A stretch of 64,000 nt of DNA. Origin: Blastococcus sp. DSM 46786 (GTDB lineage: Bacteria; Actinomycetota; Actinomycetes; Mycobacteriales; Geodermatophilaceae). Shown here one piece after another: positions 9,268 through 16,443 of the stretch (position 1 is its first letter; each line of letters starts with the position of its first letter). The position numbers were made by a program, and so were the translations under genes. The stretch spans positions 1-64,000 of the forward strand of contig NZ_FOAO01000007.1 of NCBI RefSeq assembly GCF_900109665.1, read 5' to 3'. The notes beneath the pieces were generated by a model. The model was not told where the DNA came from. It did no database searches and saw only the letters and a list, made by a program, of their open reading frames with translations.

Positions 9268-9546
9268 GCAACGGGGAGCTGCCGGGCGGAGATCGGCATC
9301 CCGGCCACGCCGGACGAGTCGTTCGTGCTGCTGGACGACGACACCGTCGCCTCGGTGACGCGAGCGCACCGGGAGGCGTGCGCGGCCTCCCGCCGGGCGA
9401 CGGCCCCGCTGGCCCTCGACGACCCGGTGCACGGCAACCGCCGTGGGCCCCTGCCGCTGGGCTGGGTCTACCTCCACGTGCTGCGCGAGCTCGCCCAGCA
9501 CTGCGGGCACGCCGACATCCTGCGGGAGCAGATCCTGAGCCGCTAA
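9268..9546 (+). pseudogene. 5'-truncated DinB/DUF664-like (mycothiol-dependent) protein remnant
   Basis: About 90 codons directly after rnj encode a sequence ending LPLGWVYLHVLRELAQHCGH and ADILREQ. This is the C-terminus of the DUF664/DinB-like family, whose members are about 160-180 residues with an N-terminal helix bundle. The N-terminal half is missing because the frame meets the rnj stop codon. A GTG at 9325 could start a 73-residue peptide but would lack the metal-binding helices. I read it as a decayed gene left by a deletion or rearrangement. Confidence 0.65.
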
Positions 9547-9617
9547 CGACAGATGGTGACGGTGCGGGTCGCGCGGGTGAGCGCGCGCCGCGTCGGCGGA
9601 TTCCCTCGTCAGGCGTC

Positions 9618-9643
9618 GAACGCAGGTGCCGGTGGCGCGTAAG
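9618..9643 (+). promoter_or_regulatory. Possible ECF-type promoter of the beta-helix gene
   Basis: GAAC (9618-9621), then 16 nt, then CGTAAG (9638-9643). This resembles the GAACC-N16-CGTATG promoter preceding the nearby ECF sigma gene, with spacing one base shorter. It is placed about 53 bp before the ATG. It is a pattern match only. Confidence 0.35.
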
Positions 9644-9695
9644 CACCATCGGCCGGCGCGGCAGCGCCGGACCTCACCGACGAGGGAGACGACTC

Positions 9696-11006
9696 ATGCG
9701 CACGAGGACGCTCGCGGGCGCCGGCGTGACCGGACTGGCCCTGTCCCTGCTGGCCACCGCTCCGGCCCAGGCCGACGACCGGTCCCGGCACGGCCAGGGC
9801 AGCCAGGACCTCCGGGTCACGACGACGAAGGACACCGCCGACCACGACCTGGGCGACGGGGAGTGCGCCGACGCCTGGGGGCAGTGCTCGCTGCGTGCCG
9901 CGGTGCAGCAGGCCGACGCCTCCGGTGGCGGGACGATCGTGCTGGCCAAGAAGGCGACCTACGCCCTCACGCTGCACGGGGAGGACGACACCGGCGCGGC
10001 CGGTGACCTGGACGTGAGCTCGGCGGTGACCATCGAGGGCAACGGCGCGACCGTCGACGCCCGGGGCGAGCACCGGGTGTTCGACGTGCTCGCGGGCGGG
10101 TGGCTGAAGCTGAACCACCTCACCGTGACCGGCGGCGCCGCGCTGGGCGAGGGGCTGCCCGCCTCCGGTGGCGGTGTGCGCAACGCCGGCACGTTGGAGG
10201 TCGAGCGCAGCACGATCACCGGCAACACGGCCACCCGGGCCGGTGGCGGCATCGAGGCGAGCCCCGGCTCCACCACGACCATCAGCCGCTCGACGCTCTC
10301 GCACAACAGCACCGGCGCGGGCCCGGGCAACGGCGGCGGGCTGCACCTGACCGGCGCGGGCACCGTGCACGTCACCCGCAGCATCGTCAGCGGCAACACC
10401 GCCGCCGCCGAGGGCGGCGGGCTCTGGAACTCCGGGGCGGGCACCATGACGGTCGAGCGGACCAAGGTCGTCGGCAACACCGCCTCCGGGGACGACGCCA
10501 CCATGGGCGGCGGCGGGCTGTTCCAGGACGCGGGCACCGGCACGCTGACCGTCACGCGCTCGGACATCCGGCACAACGTGGCCGACGGCGCGGCCGGATC
10601 GGGCGGCGGCATCCTCAACGACCAGGGCACCGTGGTCGTCGAGCGCAGCATCATCAGCGGCAACTCCTCGCAGCGGGCCGGTGGCGGCATCGAGGCCAAC
10701 GTCGGGACCACGAAGCTGTCGCGGACCGAGCTCAACGACAACACCACCGGCGCCGCTCCCGGCAACGGCGGCGGGCTGCACCTCACCGGCCCGGGCACCG
10801 TGACGATCGAGCGCAGCCGGGTGACCGGCAACGCGGCGGCCAACGAGGGCGGCGGGCTCTGGAACTCCGAGACGGGCACGATGACCGTCACCCGGACCGA
10901 CATCCGGCGCAACACCGCGCCCGTCGGCCCGAACGTGTACCAGGACGGCGAGGGCACCGGCTTCACCATCGACGGGCGCACCGTGGCGCCCGGCGGCGAC
11001 AGCTGA
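9696..11006 (+). CDS. Secreted parallel beta-helix protein (CSLREA/right-handed repeat type)
   Basis: This 436-residue protein starts at ATG after a GAGGGAGAC ribosome site. A signal peptide is visible (basic MRTRTLAGAG, hydrophobic core, APAQA cleavage region). The N-terminal ECADAWGQCSLRAAVQQA segment is the CSLREA-like motif. The rest is a run of beta-helix coils with repeating GNTA, GGGLWNSG.GTMTV and RS.I.GN. units, including two near-identical modules (about residues 165-255 and 320-405). Such proteins are usually surface-associated or secreted, with carbohydrate or adhesion roles. No catalytic residues are recognisable. Confidence 0.8.
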   Translation: MRTRTLAGAGVTGLALSLLATAPAQADDRSRHGQGSQDLRVTTTKDTADHDLGDGECADAWGQCSLRAAVQQADASGGGTIVLAKKATYALTLHGEDDTGAAGDLDVSSAVTIEGNGATVDARGEHRVFDVLAGGWLKLNHLTVTGGAALGEGLPASGGGVRNAGTLEVERSTITGNTATRAGGGIEASPGSTTTISRSTLSHNSTGAGPGNGGGLHLTGAGTVHVTRSIVSGNTAAAEGGGLWNSGAGTMTVERTKVVGNTASGDDATMGGGGLFQDAGTGTLTVTRSDIRHNVADGAAGSGGGILNDQGTVVVERSIISGNSSQRAGGGIEANVGTTKLSRTELNDNTTGAAPGNGGGLHLTGPGTVTIERSRVTGNAAANEGGGLWNSETGTMTVTRTDIRRNTAPVGPNVYQDGEGTGFTIDGRTVAPGGDS

Positions 11007-11023
11007 CCCCAGCACGACCACGA

Positions 11024-11059
11024 CCGCGCCGGGGAGCAGGAGCCTGCTCCCCGGCGCGG
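11024..11059. terminator. Bidirectional hairpin between convergent genes
   Basis: A near-perfect stem of about 16 bp (CCGCGCCGGGGAGCAGG pairing with its complement at 11043-11059) with a very short loop lies between the beta-helix gene and the convergent anti-sigma gene. There is no strong T tract, as is common in high-GC actinobacteria. Confidence 0.65.
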
Positions 11060-11077
11060 CCGCGCGTGCCCGGTCGG

Positions 11078-11746
11078 TCAGAACCGCGACAGGAGCACGA
11101 CCTCGCCGTCGGCGTCGGTCACCACGAACCCGGCGGCGTCCTCGCGGAGCACCGAGGAGTTGAGGTTGCAGAGCAGCTCCGCCGGCCCGACCCCGAGGAA
11201 CTGCCCCGCCGGGACGACGGCGCCGTCCTCCTCGGCCACCGCCACCCGGTAGACCTCCCCGGCGGTGAACCCCTCGCCGGTCAGCTTCACCTCGACGCCC
11301 CAGGTGTGCGCCACCAGTGCGGCGGAGGCGTCGATGCCGGGCTCGGTCACCTCGACGGCGACCTCCTCCTGCGGCACCGGCGCGGGCACCGGCCGCGCCA
11401 GCCAGCCCGCCCCGAAGCCGGCGGCGGCTACCCCGACGGCGGCCGCCGCGGCGAGCAGGGCCGTCCGGCGGCGGCCCACCGGTGATGCCTCCTCGGCGGC
11501 GATCCGTGCCAGCACGGCCTCCCGCAGCCCGGCCGGAGGAGCGGGTGCCTCGTCCAGGCGGTCAGGGTCGACGCTCGCCAGCCGGGGGACGAGCGGGGTC
11601 AGCTCCGCCAGCTCGGCACGGCACGCGGCGCAACCGTCCAGGTGGGCGCGCACGGCCGTGCGCTCGGCGGCCGAGCCGTGCCCCAGGGCGTAGACCCCCA
11701 GCTGCTCGCGCAGTTCGCGGTGCTCCGGAGAAGTCGGCCCGGTCAC
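11078..11746 (-). CDS. Anti-sigma factor, zinc-finger/RskA type
   Basis: This 222-residue single-pass membrane protein has an N-terminal zinc-binding HLDGCAACRAE (HxxxCxxC) in a cytoplasmic anti-sigma domain. A membrane helix follows at about residues 94-116 (ALLAAAAAVGVAAAGFGAGW). The extracytoplasmic C-terminal domain matches RskA-type anti-sigma-K proteins. Its start overlaps the sigma gene stop by 4 bases. It should sequester the ECF sigma factor encoded upstream until regulated proteolysis releases it. Confidence 0.88.
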   Translation of the reverse strand: MTGPTSPEHRELREQLGVYALGHGSAAERTAVRAHLDGCAACRAELAELTPLVPRLASVDPDRLDEAPAPPAGLREAVLARIAAEEASPVGRRRTALLAAAAAVGVAAAGFGAGWLARPVPAPVPQEEVAVEVTEPGIDASAALVAHTWGVEVKLTGEGFTAGEVYRVAVAEEDGAVVPAGQFLGVGPAELLCNLNSSVLREDAAGFVVTDADGEVVLLSRF

Positions 11747-12279
11747 GGTTCCACCCCCATCTCCTCCATCGCGAGGCGCAGCGACCTCAGCCCGTAGAAC
11801 ACCCGGCTACGCAGTGTGCCCACCGGGATGCCCAGCTCGGCAGCCACCTCGTCGTGCGGGCGGCCGCGCAGGTGCGTCTGGACGATCGCGGCCCGGTGGT
11901 CGGGCGCGATCCGGCGGAGCGCCTCCTCGACCACCCAGGCGTCCACGAGCTGCTCGTCGATGCCGTCGCGGGCGGGGTGCTGGTCGGCCCGCGGCTCGGT
12001 CAGCTGCGTCTGCCACGGCCGGACGGACAGCCGCCGGAACTCGTCGACCACCACGTTGCGGGCGATCGCGAACAACCAGGTGCGCAGGCTGGCCAGCTGC
12101 GGGTCGAAGGAAGCGGCGGCCCGCCAGGCCCGCAGGAAGACCTCCTGGACGACGTCCTGGGCCGCCCCGCCGTCCCCGAGCTGGCGCAGCGCGAAGCGGT
12201 ACAGCTCCGGCCCGTGCGCGGCGTACGCCGCGCCCACGTCGAGCTGCTCCGTGCGGGCACGGCCCCGGCCTGGCCTCAT
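11743..12279 (-). CDS. ECF RNA polymerase sigma factor
   Basis: This 178-residue protein has region 2 (YRFALRQLGD, AAQDVVQEVFLRAW, WLFAIARNVVVDEFRR) and region 4 (RPHDEVAAELGIPVGTLRSRVFYGLRSL). It lacks regions 1 and 3, typical of ECF sigmas, and is closest in style to SigK/SigL types paired with RskA-like anti-sigmas. I chose ATG at 12279 because GGGAAGGAG lies five bases upstream. An in-frame upstream ATG at 12321 would fall before the transcription start predicted from the ECF-like promoter. Confidence 0.9.
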   Translation of the reverse strand: MRPGRGRARTEQLDVGAAYAAHGPELYRFALRQLGDGGAAQDVVQEVFLRAWRAAASFDPQLASLRTWLFAIARNVVVDEFRRLSVRPWQTQLTEPRADQHPARDGIDEQLVDAWVVEEALRRIAPDHRAAIVQTHLRGRPHDEVAAELGIPVGTLRSRVFYGLRSLRLAMEEMGVEP

Positions 12280-12312
12280 CGGCACTCCTTCCCTGGGACC
12301 GTCCTCCGCGGG

Positions 12313-12339
12313 CATACGCACGGCGAGCCTGATCGGTTC
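12313..12339 (-). promoter_or_regulatory. Probable autoregulatory ECF promoter
   Basis: Reading the minus strand, GAACC (12339-12335), 16 nt, then CGTATG (12318-12313) match the GAAC/CGT architecture of many ECF promoters. The -35 element overlaps the TGA stop of the upstream peptidase gene, so the sigma/anti-sigma pair could be transcribed separately and under self-control. Confidence 0.5.
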
Positions 12340-14281
12340 AGCGGCCGCGGACCACCTCGATCGGCTCGATGCCCTCCCCGGCCGGCAGATCGAAACCCCA
12401 CACCTGCGCGTAGAAGCTGAGCTCGCCGTCGAGGGCGGCGCGGATGTTCCCGGCCTTGCGGAAGCCGTGCTGCTCGCCGGGGAAGAGCAGGTAGGCGTGC
12501 GGCACGCCCTTGGCGCGCAGCGCGGCGACGATCGCCTCGGCCTGCGACGGCGGGACGACGGCGTCCTCGTCGCCCTGGAACACCGCCAGCGGGGTGTCGA
12601 GGGCGTCGACGTGGTTGATCGGTGACCGCTCGTCGTAGACCGCCCGCCCCGATGGCCACGGCGCGACCAGGCCGTCGAGGTAGCGCGACTCGAACTTGTG
12701 CGTCTCGGCGGCGAGCGCGCCGAGGTCAGCGACGCCGTAGTGGCTGGCCCCGGCGGTGAAGACCCCCGGGCGCATGGAGAGCGCGGCCAGGGTCGTGTAG
12801 CCGCCGGCCGAGCCGCCGCGGATGGCCATGCGCGCCGGGTCCACCCGCCCGGCGTCCGCGAGCCAGCGCGCGCAGGCCACGACGTCGTCGAGGTCGATCA
12901 CGCCCCACCGGCCCTGCAGCGCGGCGCGGTAGCGGCGGCCGTAGCCCACGGAGCCGCGGTAGTCGACGTCCGCGACGCAGAACCCGCGGGAGGTCCAGTA
13001 CTGGATCTCGAGGTTCAGCACCGGGACGGCGGCGGCGGTGGGACCACCGTGGACCACGACCACCAGCGGCGGGAGGCTCCCCGCCGGGGCCGCCGCCTCC
13101 GGGTTCGTCGGCGGGTAGACCAGCGCGTGTGCGACGCCGATCCCGGTGCCGCGGTCCTCGGTGGGGAAGGGAACGTGCTCGGGCCGGGAGAACCAGGCCG
13201 GGTCCAGCCCCAGGTCCCGCGCCGGCCGCAGCACCTCCGCCGCGCCGCTGTCGACATCCACGCGCAGGACCACCGGCTCGCTCGCCGGGCCGCCGGCGAC
13301 GCAGACGACGCCGGTGCCCTGCGCCGTGACGTACCGGAAGGTGCCGTAAGGCAGGTCCAGCTCGTGCGGCTCGCCGCCGGGGGTCAGCACGGCCAGGCGG
13401 TCGCGGCCGTCCCGGCCGTAGGCCACCGCCACGCGCCCGTCGGCGAGGTGGGCGTAGCGGGACTGGCCGAAGATCCACTGCGGGCCGGCGATGTCGCTCC
13501 CGACGTCGACGACGAGTTCGGGCTGCTCGTGCGGCCGCTTCCGGTACAGCGACCAGAAGTTCGTGCGGTCGTCCAGCCACCACAGCGAGAGGTCCTCGGC
13601 CCACACCGGCTGGACGACGGACTCCCCGGGCCCACCGGCGAGGACGTGGTCGGTGCCGTCGGCCGCGCGGACGACGAGCTGCGCGCTGTCCCAGGGCATG
13701 TCGGGGTGATCCCACTGCAGCCACGCGAGCGTGACGCCGTCCGGGGCGAGCCTCGCGTCGGAGACGAAGTCGGGACCGGAGACGAGCACCTCGGTGCTGC
13801 CGTCGGGGCGCACGCGCACGATCTCGTTCACCACGTCGGCCGCCGCGCCGGAGGCGGTGTGCGTCTCCCGGACGGTGAGCACGCCGTCCGGGACGGCGGT
13901 CAGGTCGGCGTACCGGACGCCCGACGGGATCCCCGGTTCCGCGGTCACCGCGACGGGGGAGCCGTCGCCGGGTTGCAGTCGGTACAGCCGCTGGTCCGAG
14001 AAGTCCGTGAACCAGAGAACGCCGTCGGACACCGTCCAGGCGGCACCGCCGTACTCGTGCACCCGGGTGCGGGCGTTCCACGGCGCCGGCAGCGCGTCGG
14101 TGACCTCGCCGTCGGCGGTGCGCCGCACGAGCGCGGTGCGGCCGCCCTCGGCCGGGCGGGACTCGGCCCACCAGACGTCCGCGCCGTCCACGACCACCTC
14201 ACCGAGGCGGGCGGCGGCGCGGACGACGAGCTCGGAGGTCAAGGGGGTCGGCCAACTGCCGTAGGGAAGCGGGGTCCGCAT
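12338..14281 (-). CDS. S9 family (prolyl oligopeptidase-like) peptidase
   Basis: This 647-residue protein has an N-terminal beta-propeller of about 380 residues followed by an alpha/beta-hydrolase domain. The nucleophile Ser lies in RGGSAGGY at about residue 489. The Asp is in FQGDEDAVVPP (about 570) and the His in GEQHGF (about 605). No signal peptide is seen, so it is probably cytoplasmic. It likely cleaves short peptides as an acylaminoacyl/dipeptidyl peptidase. The exact specificity cannot be read from sequence. Confidence 0.9.
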   Translation of the reverse strand: MRTPLPYGSWPTPLTSELVVRAAARLGEVVVDGADVWWAESRPAEGGRTALVRRTADGEVTDALPAPWNARTRVHEYGGAAWTVSDGVLWFTDFSDQRLYRLQPGDGSPVAVTAEPGIPSGVRYADLTAVPDGVLTVRETHTASGAAADVVNEIVRVRPDGSTEVLVSGPDFVSDARLAPDGVTLAWLQWDHPDMPWDSAQLVVRAADGTDHVLAGGPGESVVQPVWAEDLSLWWLDDRTNFWSLYRKRPHEQPELVVDVGSDIAGPQWIFGQSRYAHLADGRVAVAYGRDGRDRLAVLTPGGEPHELDLPYGTFRYVTAQGTGVVCVAGGPASEPVVLRVDVDSGAAEVLRPARDLGLDPAWFSRPEHVPFPTEDRGTGIGVAHALVYPPTNPEAAAPAGSLPPLVVVVHGGPTAAAVPVLNLEIQYWTSRGFCVADVDYRGSVGYGRRYRAALQGRWGVIDLDDVVACARWLADAGRVDPARMAIRGGSAGGYTTLAALSMRPGVFTAGASHYGVADLGALAAETHKFESRYLDGLVAPWPSGRAVYDERSPINHVDALDTPLAVFQGDEDAVVPPSQAEAIVAALRAKGVPHAYLLFPGEQHGFRKAGNIRAALDGELSFYAQVWGFDLPAGEGIEPIEVVRGR

Positions 14282-14655
14282 CCCGGTGACGTTAGCCCGG
14301 AACGTCCGTCCGACCGTCGCTGATCACCGGCGGCTGACGGAGGATCGGCCGGCTGCGTGGATCCGGGGTGGGTCCTGCCAAGTGTCCCAGGCCAGCGGGT
14401 GGAAGCCCGCTCCGGTGAGGCGCCGGAGCGCCGGGGAGCAGGCTGGCGTTCGTCGTCGAGAGGCGGCCGGCGGAGCGGGGTGTCGGACCCGCGACGGAGG
14501 GAGCAAGATTGCGGAGTACCGCCCGGCGCGAGTCCAGATCCATCACGTCGCGGCTCGGAGCCGGCGGTCGACCGAATGCGGGAAAGCCGCACGTGCGAAT
14601 CGAAGGGGGGATGGGAAGGCAGGTCGCCACGCGGCTCCTGCGTCCCTGACGGTCC
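14282..14655 (+). promoter_or_regulatory. Long structured leader upstream of nitrile hydratase; candidate regulatory RNA
   Basis: These 374 bases contain no recognisable gene. Between a GGGTCC (14370-14375) and its complement GGACCC (14485-14490) lie several small hairpins. AGCGGG/CCCGCT (14394-14411) competes with GCTCCGG-loop-CCGGAGC (14409-14429), and CGCC/GGCG follows at 14429-14448. The string GGAAGC then a stem CCGG-TGAGGCG-CCGG resembles part of the core of actinobacterial cobalamin riboswitches, and the operon product uses cobalt. A clear B12 box is not visible, so this is a candidate only. Confidence 0.3.
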
Positions 14656-15285
14656 ATGGGCCACGAGCACGAGCACGAGCATCCTGAGTACAGCGAACTC
14701 TCCGAGATGGACGCCAGAGTCCGGGCGCTCGAGACCCTGCTGACGGACAAGGGGCTGATCGACCAGGCAGGCCTCGACGCCGTGGTGGAGCGCTACGAGA
14801 GAGACGTGGGACCGCGTAACGGCGCCCAGGTCGTCGCCAGGGCATGGACGGACCCTGACTACCGGCGATGGCTGTTCGAGGACGCAGATGCTGCCATCGG
14901 ATCGCTGGGACACGTCGGGCGCCAGGGCGAGCACATGATCGCCCTGGAGAACACCCCCGAGCGCCACAACATGGTCGTGTGCACGCTGTGCTCGTGCTAT
15001 CCGTGGCCGGTGCTGGGTCTCCCGCCGGCCTGGTACAAGTCGCCGTCCTACCGTTCGAAGGTGGTGATCGACCCGCGTGGAGTGCTGGCCGATCTCGGCG
15101 TCTCGCTTCCCGCAGACACCGAGATCAAGGTCTGGGACTCGACGGCGGAGGTGCGTTACCTCGTCGTCCCCGTGCGCCCCGAGGGGACGGACGGCATGAG
15201 CGAGGAACAACTGACCGGGCTGGTGACCCGTGACAGCATGATCGGCACCGGGCTGATCCAGGCACCCGCAGACGCCGCCCGATGA
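14656..15285 (+). CDS. nthA: Nitrile hydratase alpha subunit, cobalt type
   Basis: This 209-residue subunit carries the metal-binding motif [10 protein letters not shown] (CTLCSC at residues 109-114). Thr after the first Cys marks cobalt-type enzymes, where iron types have Ser. The last two Cys become sulfinic/sulfenic acids in known enzymes. [18 protein letters not shown] and VWDST.E.RYLVVP are further family blocks. The N-terminus is unusual: [11 protein letters not shown], a His/Glu run that might bind metal. The enzyme hydrates nitriles to amides. It overlaps nthB by 4 bases (ATGA). Confidence 0.95.
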   Translation: MGHEHEHEHPEYSELSEMDARVRALETLLTDKGLIDQAGLDAVVERYERDVGPRNGAQVVARAWTDPDYRRWLFEDADAAIGSLGHVGRQGEHMIALENTPERHNMVVCTLCSCYPWPVLGLPPAWYKSPSYRSKVVIDPRGVLADLGVSLPADTEIKVWDSTAEVRYLVVPVRPEGTDGMSEEQLTGLVTRDSMIGTGLIQAPADAAR

Positions 15286-15914
15286 ACGGCGTGCACGACA
15301 TGGGCGGCATGCAGGGATTCGGACCGGTGCGCCCCGAGGCCGACGAGCCCCCCTTCCACGCCGAGTGGGAGAGGCGCTCCTTCTCCATCACGCTCGCGAT
15401 CGGCGCACTCGGGCTGTGGAACATCGACCAGATGCGGCACGAGCGCGAGTCCCTGCCGCCGGCCGAGTACCTGTCCAGCAGCTACTACCGGATCTGGTTC
15501 CTCGCGCTGGAGAACGCCATCCGCAGGCTCGGACTGCTGGACCGGGACGGCCTGAGGGCACGTACCGCCGAGGAGCTCCGAGGGATGCTCTCTTCGCGCT
15601 CCAGCTACGAACGCCCCGTCGCCACTGAGCCGATCTTCCAACCGGGTCAGCGGGTGCGTGCCCGCACCATCAACCCCGGCGGACACACGCGCCTGCCGCG
15701 CTATGCGCGAGGCCATGTCGGCACTGTGCTCGCGGTCCGTGGGGCACACGTCTACCCGGATCGCAATGCGGTGCCACTCGGCCGGCAGCCCGACCGCGCG
15801 CCCGAGTGGCTGTACACCGTCGACTTCGACGCCTGTGAGCTCTGGGGAGAAGGCGCCGACCCGACCGTCACCATCTCGATCGACGCGTGGGAACCGTACC
15901 TGGAGGCCGTCTGA
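15282..15914 (+). CDS. nthB: Nitrile hydratase beta subunit
   Basis: This 210-residue protein begins [16 protein letters not shown], the classic beta-subunit start. The helical N-terminal domain ([28 protein letters not shown]) is followed by a C-terminal SH3-like barrel ([28 protein letters not shown]). It forms the heterodimer with the alpha subunit and helps shape the active site. It ends one base into the start of the third gene (TGATG). Confidence 0.95.
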   Translation: MNGVHDMGGMQGFGPVRPEADEPPFHAEWERRSFSITLAIGALGLWNIDQMRHERESLPPAEYLSSSYYRIWFLALENAIRRLGLLDRDGLRARTAEELRGMLSSRSSYERPVATEPIFQPGQRVRARTINPGGHTRLPRYARGHVGTVLAVRGAHVYPDRNAVPLGRQPDRAPEWLYTVDFDACELWGEGADPTVTISIDAWEPYLEAV

Positions 15915-16282
15915 TGGGTGCGACTGCCGCTGAGACGCTGGCGCAGATCTCCGCAGCCGGCGGGAATCGACTGCCGCTGCCATCGCCCAGCAGCGAACCG
16001 GTCTTCGCCGCTCCCTGGCAGGCGCAGGTCTTCGCGATGACCGTGAGCCTGCACGAGAGGGGCCTCTTCACCTGGGAGGAGTGGGCCCGGGCCCTGGGAC
16101 GACACCTGTCCGACGGCAGGCCCGACGGTGGCGACTACTACGAGCGCTGGGCCGACGCGCTGGCAGAGCTGCTCAGGACGCACGGGATAGCGACTGAGCA
16201 GGACATCGAGCAAGGAACCCGAGCGTGGCACGAGGCCGCGGCCCGCACGCCGCACGGGAAGCCGATCGAACTCGGCTGCTGA
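15914..16282 (+). CDS. Nitrile hydratase accessory protein (maturation factor)
   Basis: This 122-residue protein resembles the N-terminal domain of the beta subunit (AAPWQAQVFAMTVSLHERGLF and TWEEWARAL, then YYERWADALAELL). It matches the nitrile hydratase accessory (P14K/NhlE-like) family, which mediates cobalt insertion through self-subunit swapping of the alpha subunit. It starts inside the nthB stop codon, so all three genes form one tightly coupled operon. The amidase that commonly accompanies nitrile hydratase is absent nearby. Confidence 0.85.
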   Translation: MGATAAETLAQISAAGGNRLPLPSPSSEPVFAAPWQAQVFAMTVSLHERGLFTWEEWARALGRHLSDGRPDGGDYYERWADALAELLRTHGIATEQDIEQGTRAWHEAAARTPHGKPIELGC

Positions 16283-16443
16283 CCCCGTGCGGCCGGTGAC
16301 CAGGGCGCCCGCGGTTCGGCGGGGTCGACGATCCGTCATGGCGCTCGGCGTAGGGGCCCGGGTGAGGTGATGAACGCCGGCGCCGGGAGACACGGCGCCC
16401 TGCCTGCCGCGTCCCGGCCCCGCCTCGGATTACGGTCTGACGC

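Noticed and set aside
14656-15285. Thiocyanate hydrolase gamma subunit instead of nitrile hydratase alpha
   Set aside because: The adjacent beta subunit and accessory protein are of nitrile hydratase type, and alpha and beta are of normal separate lengths.
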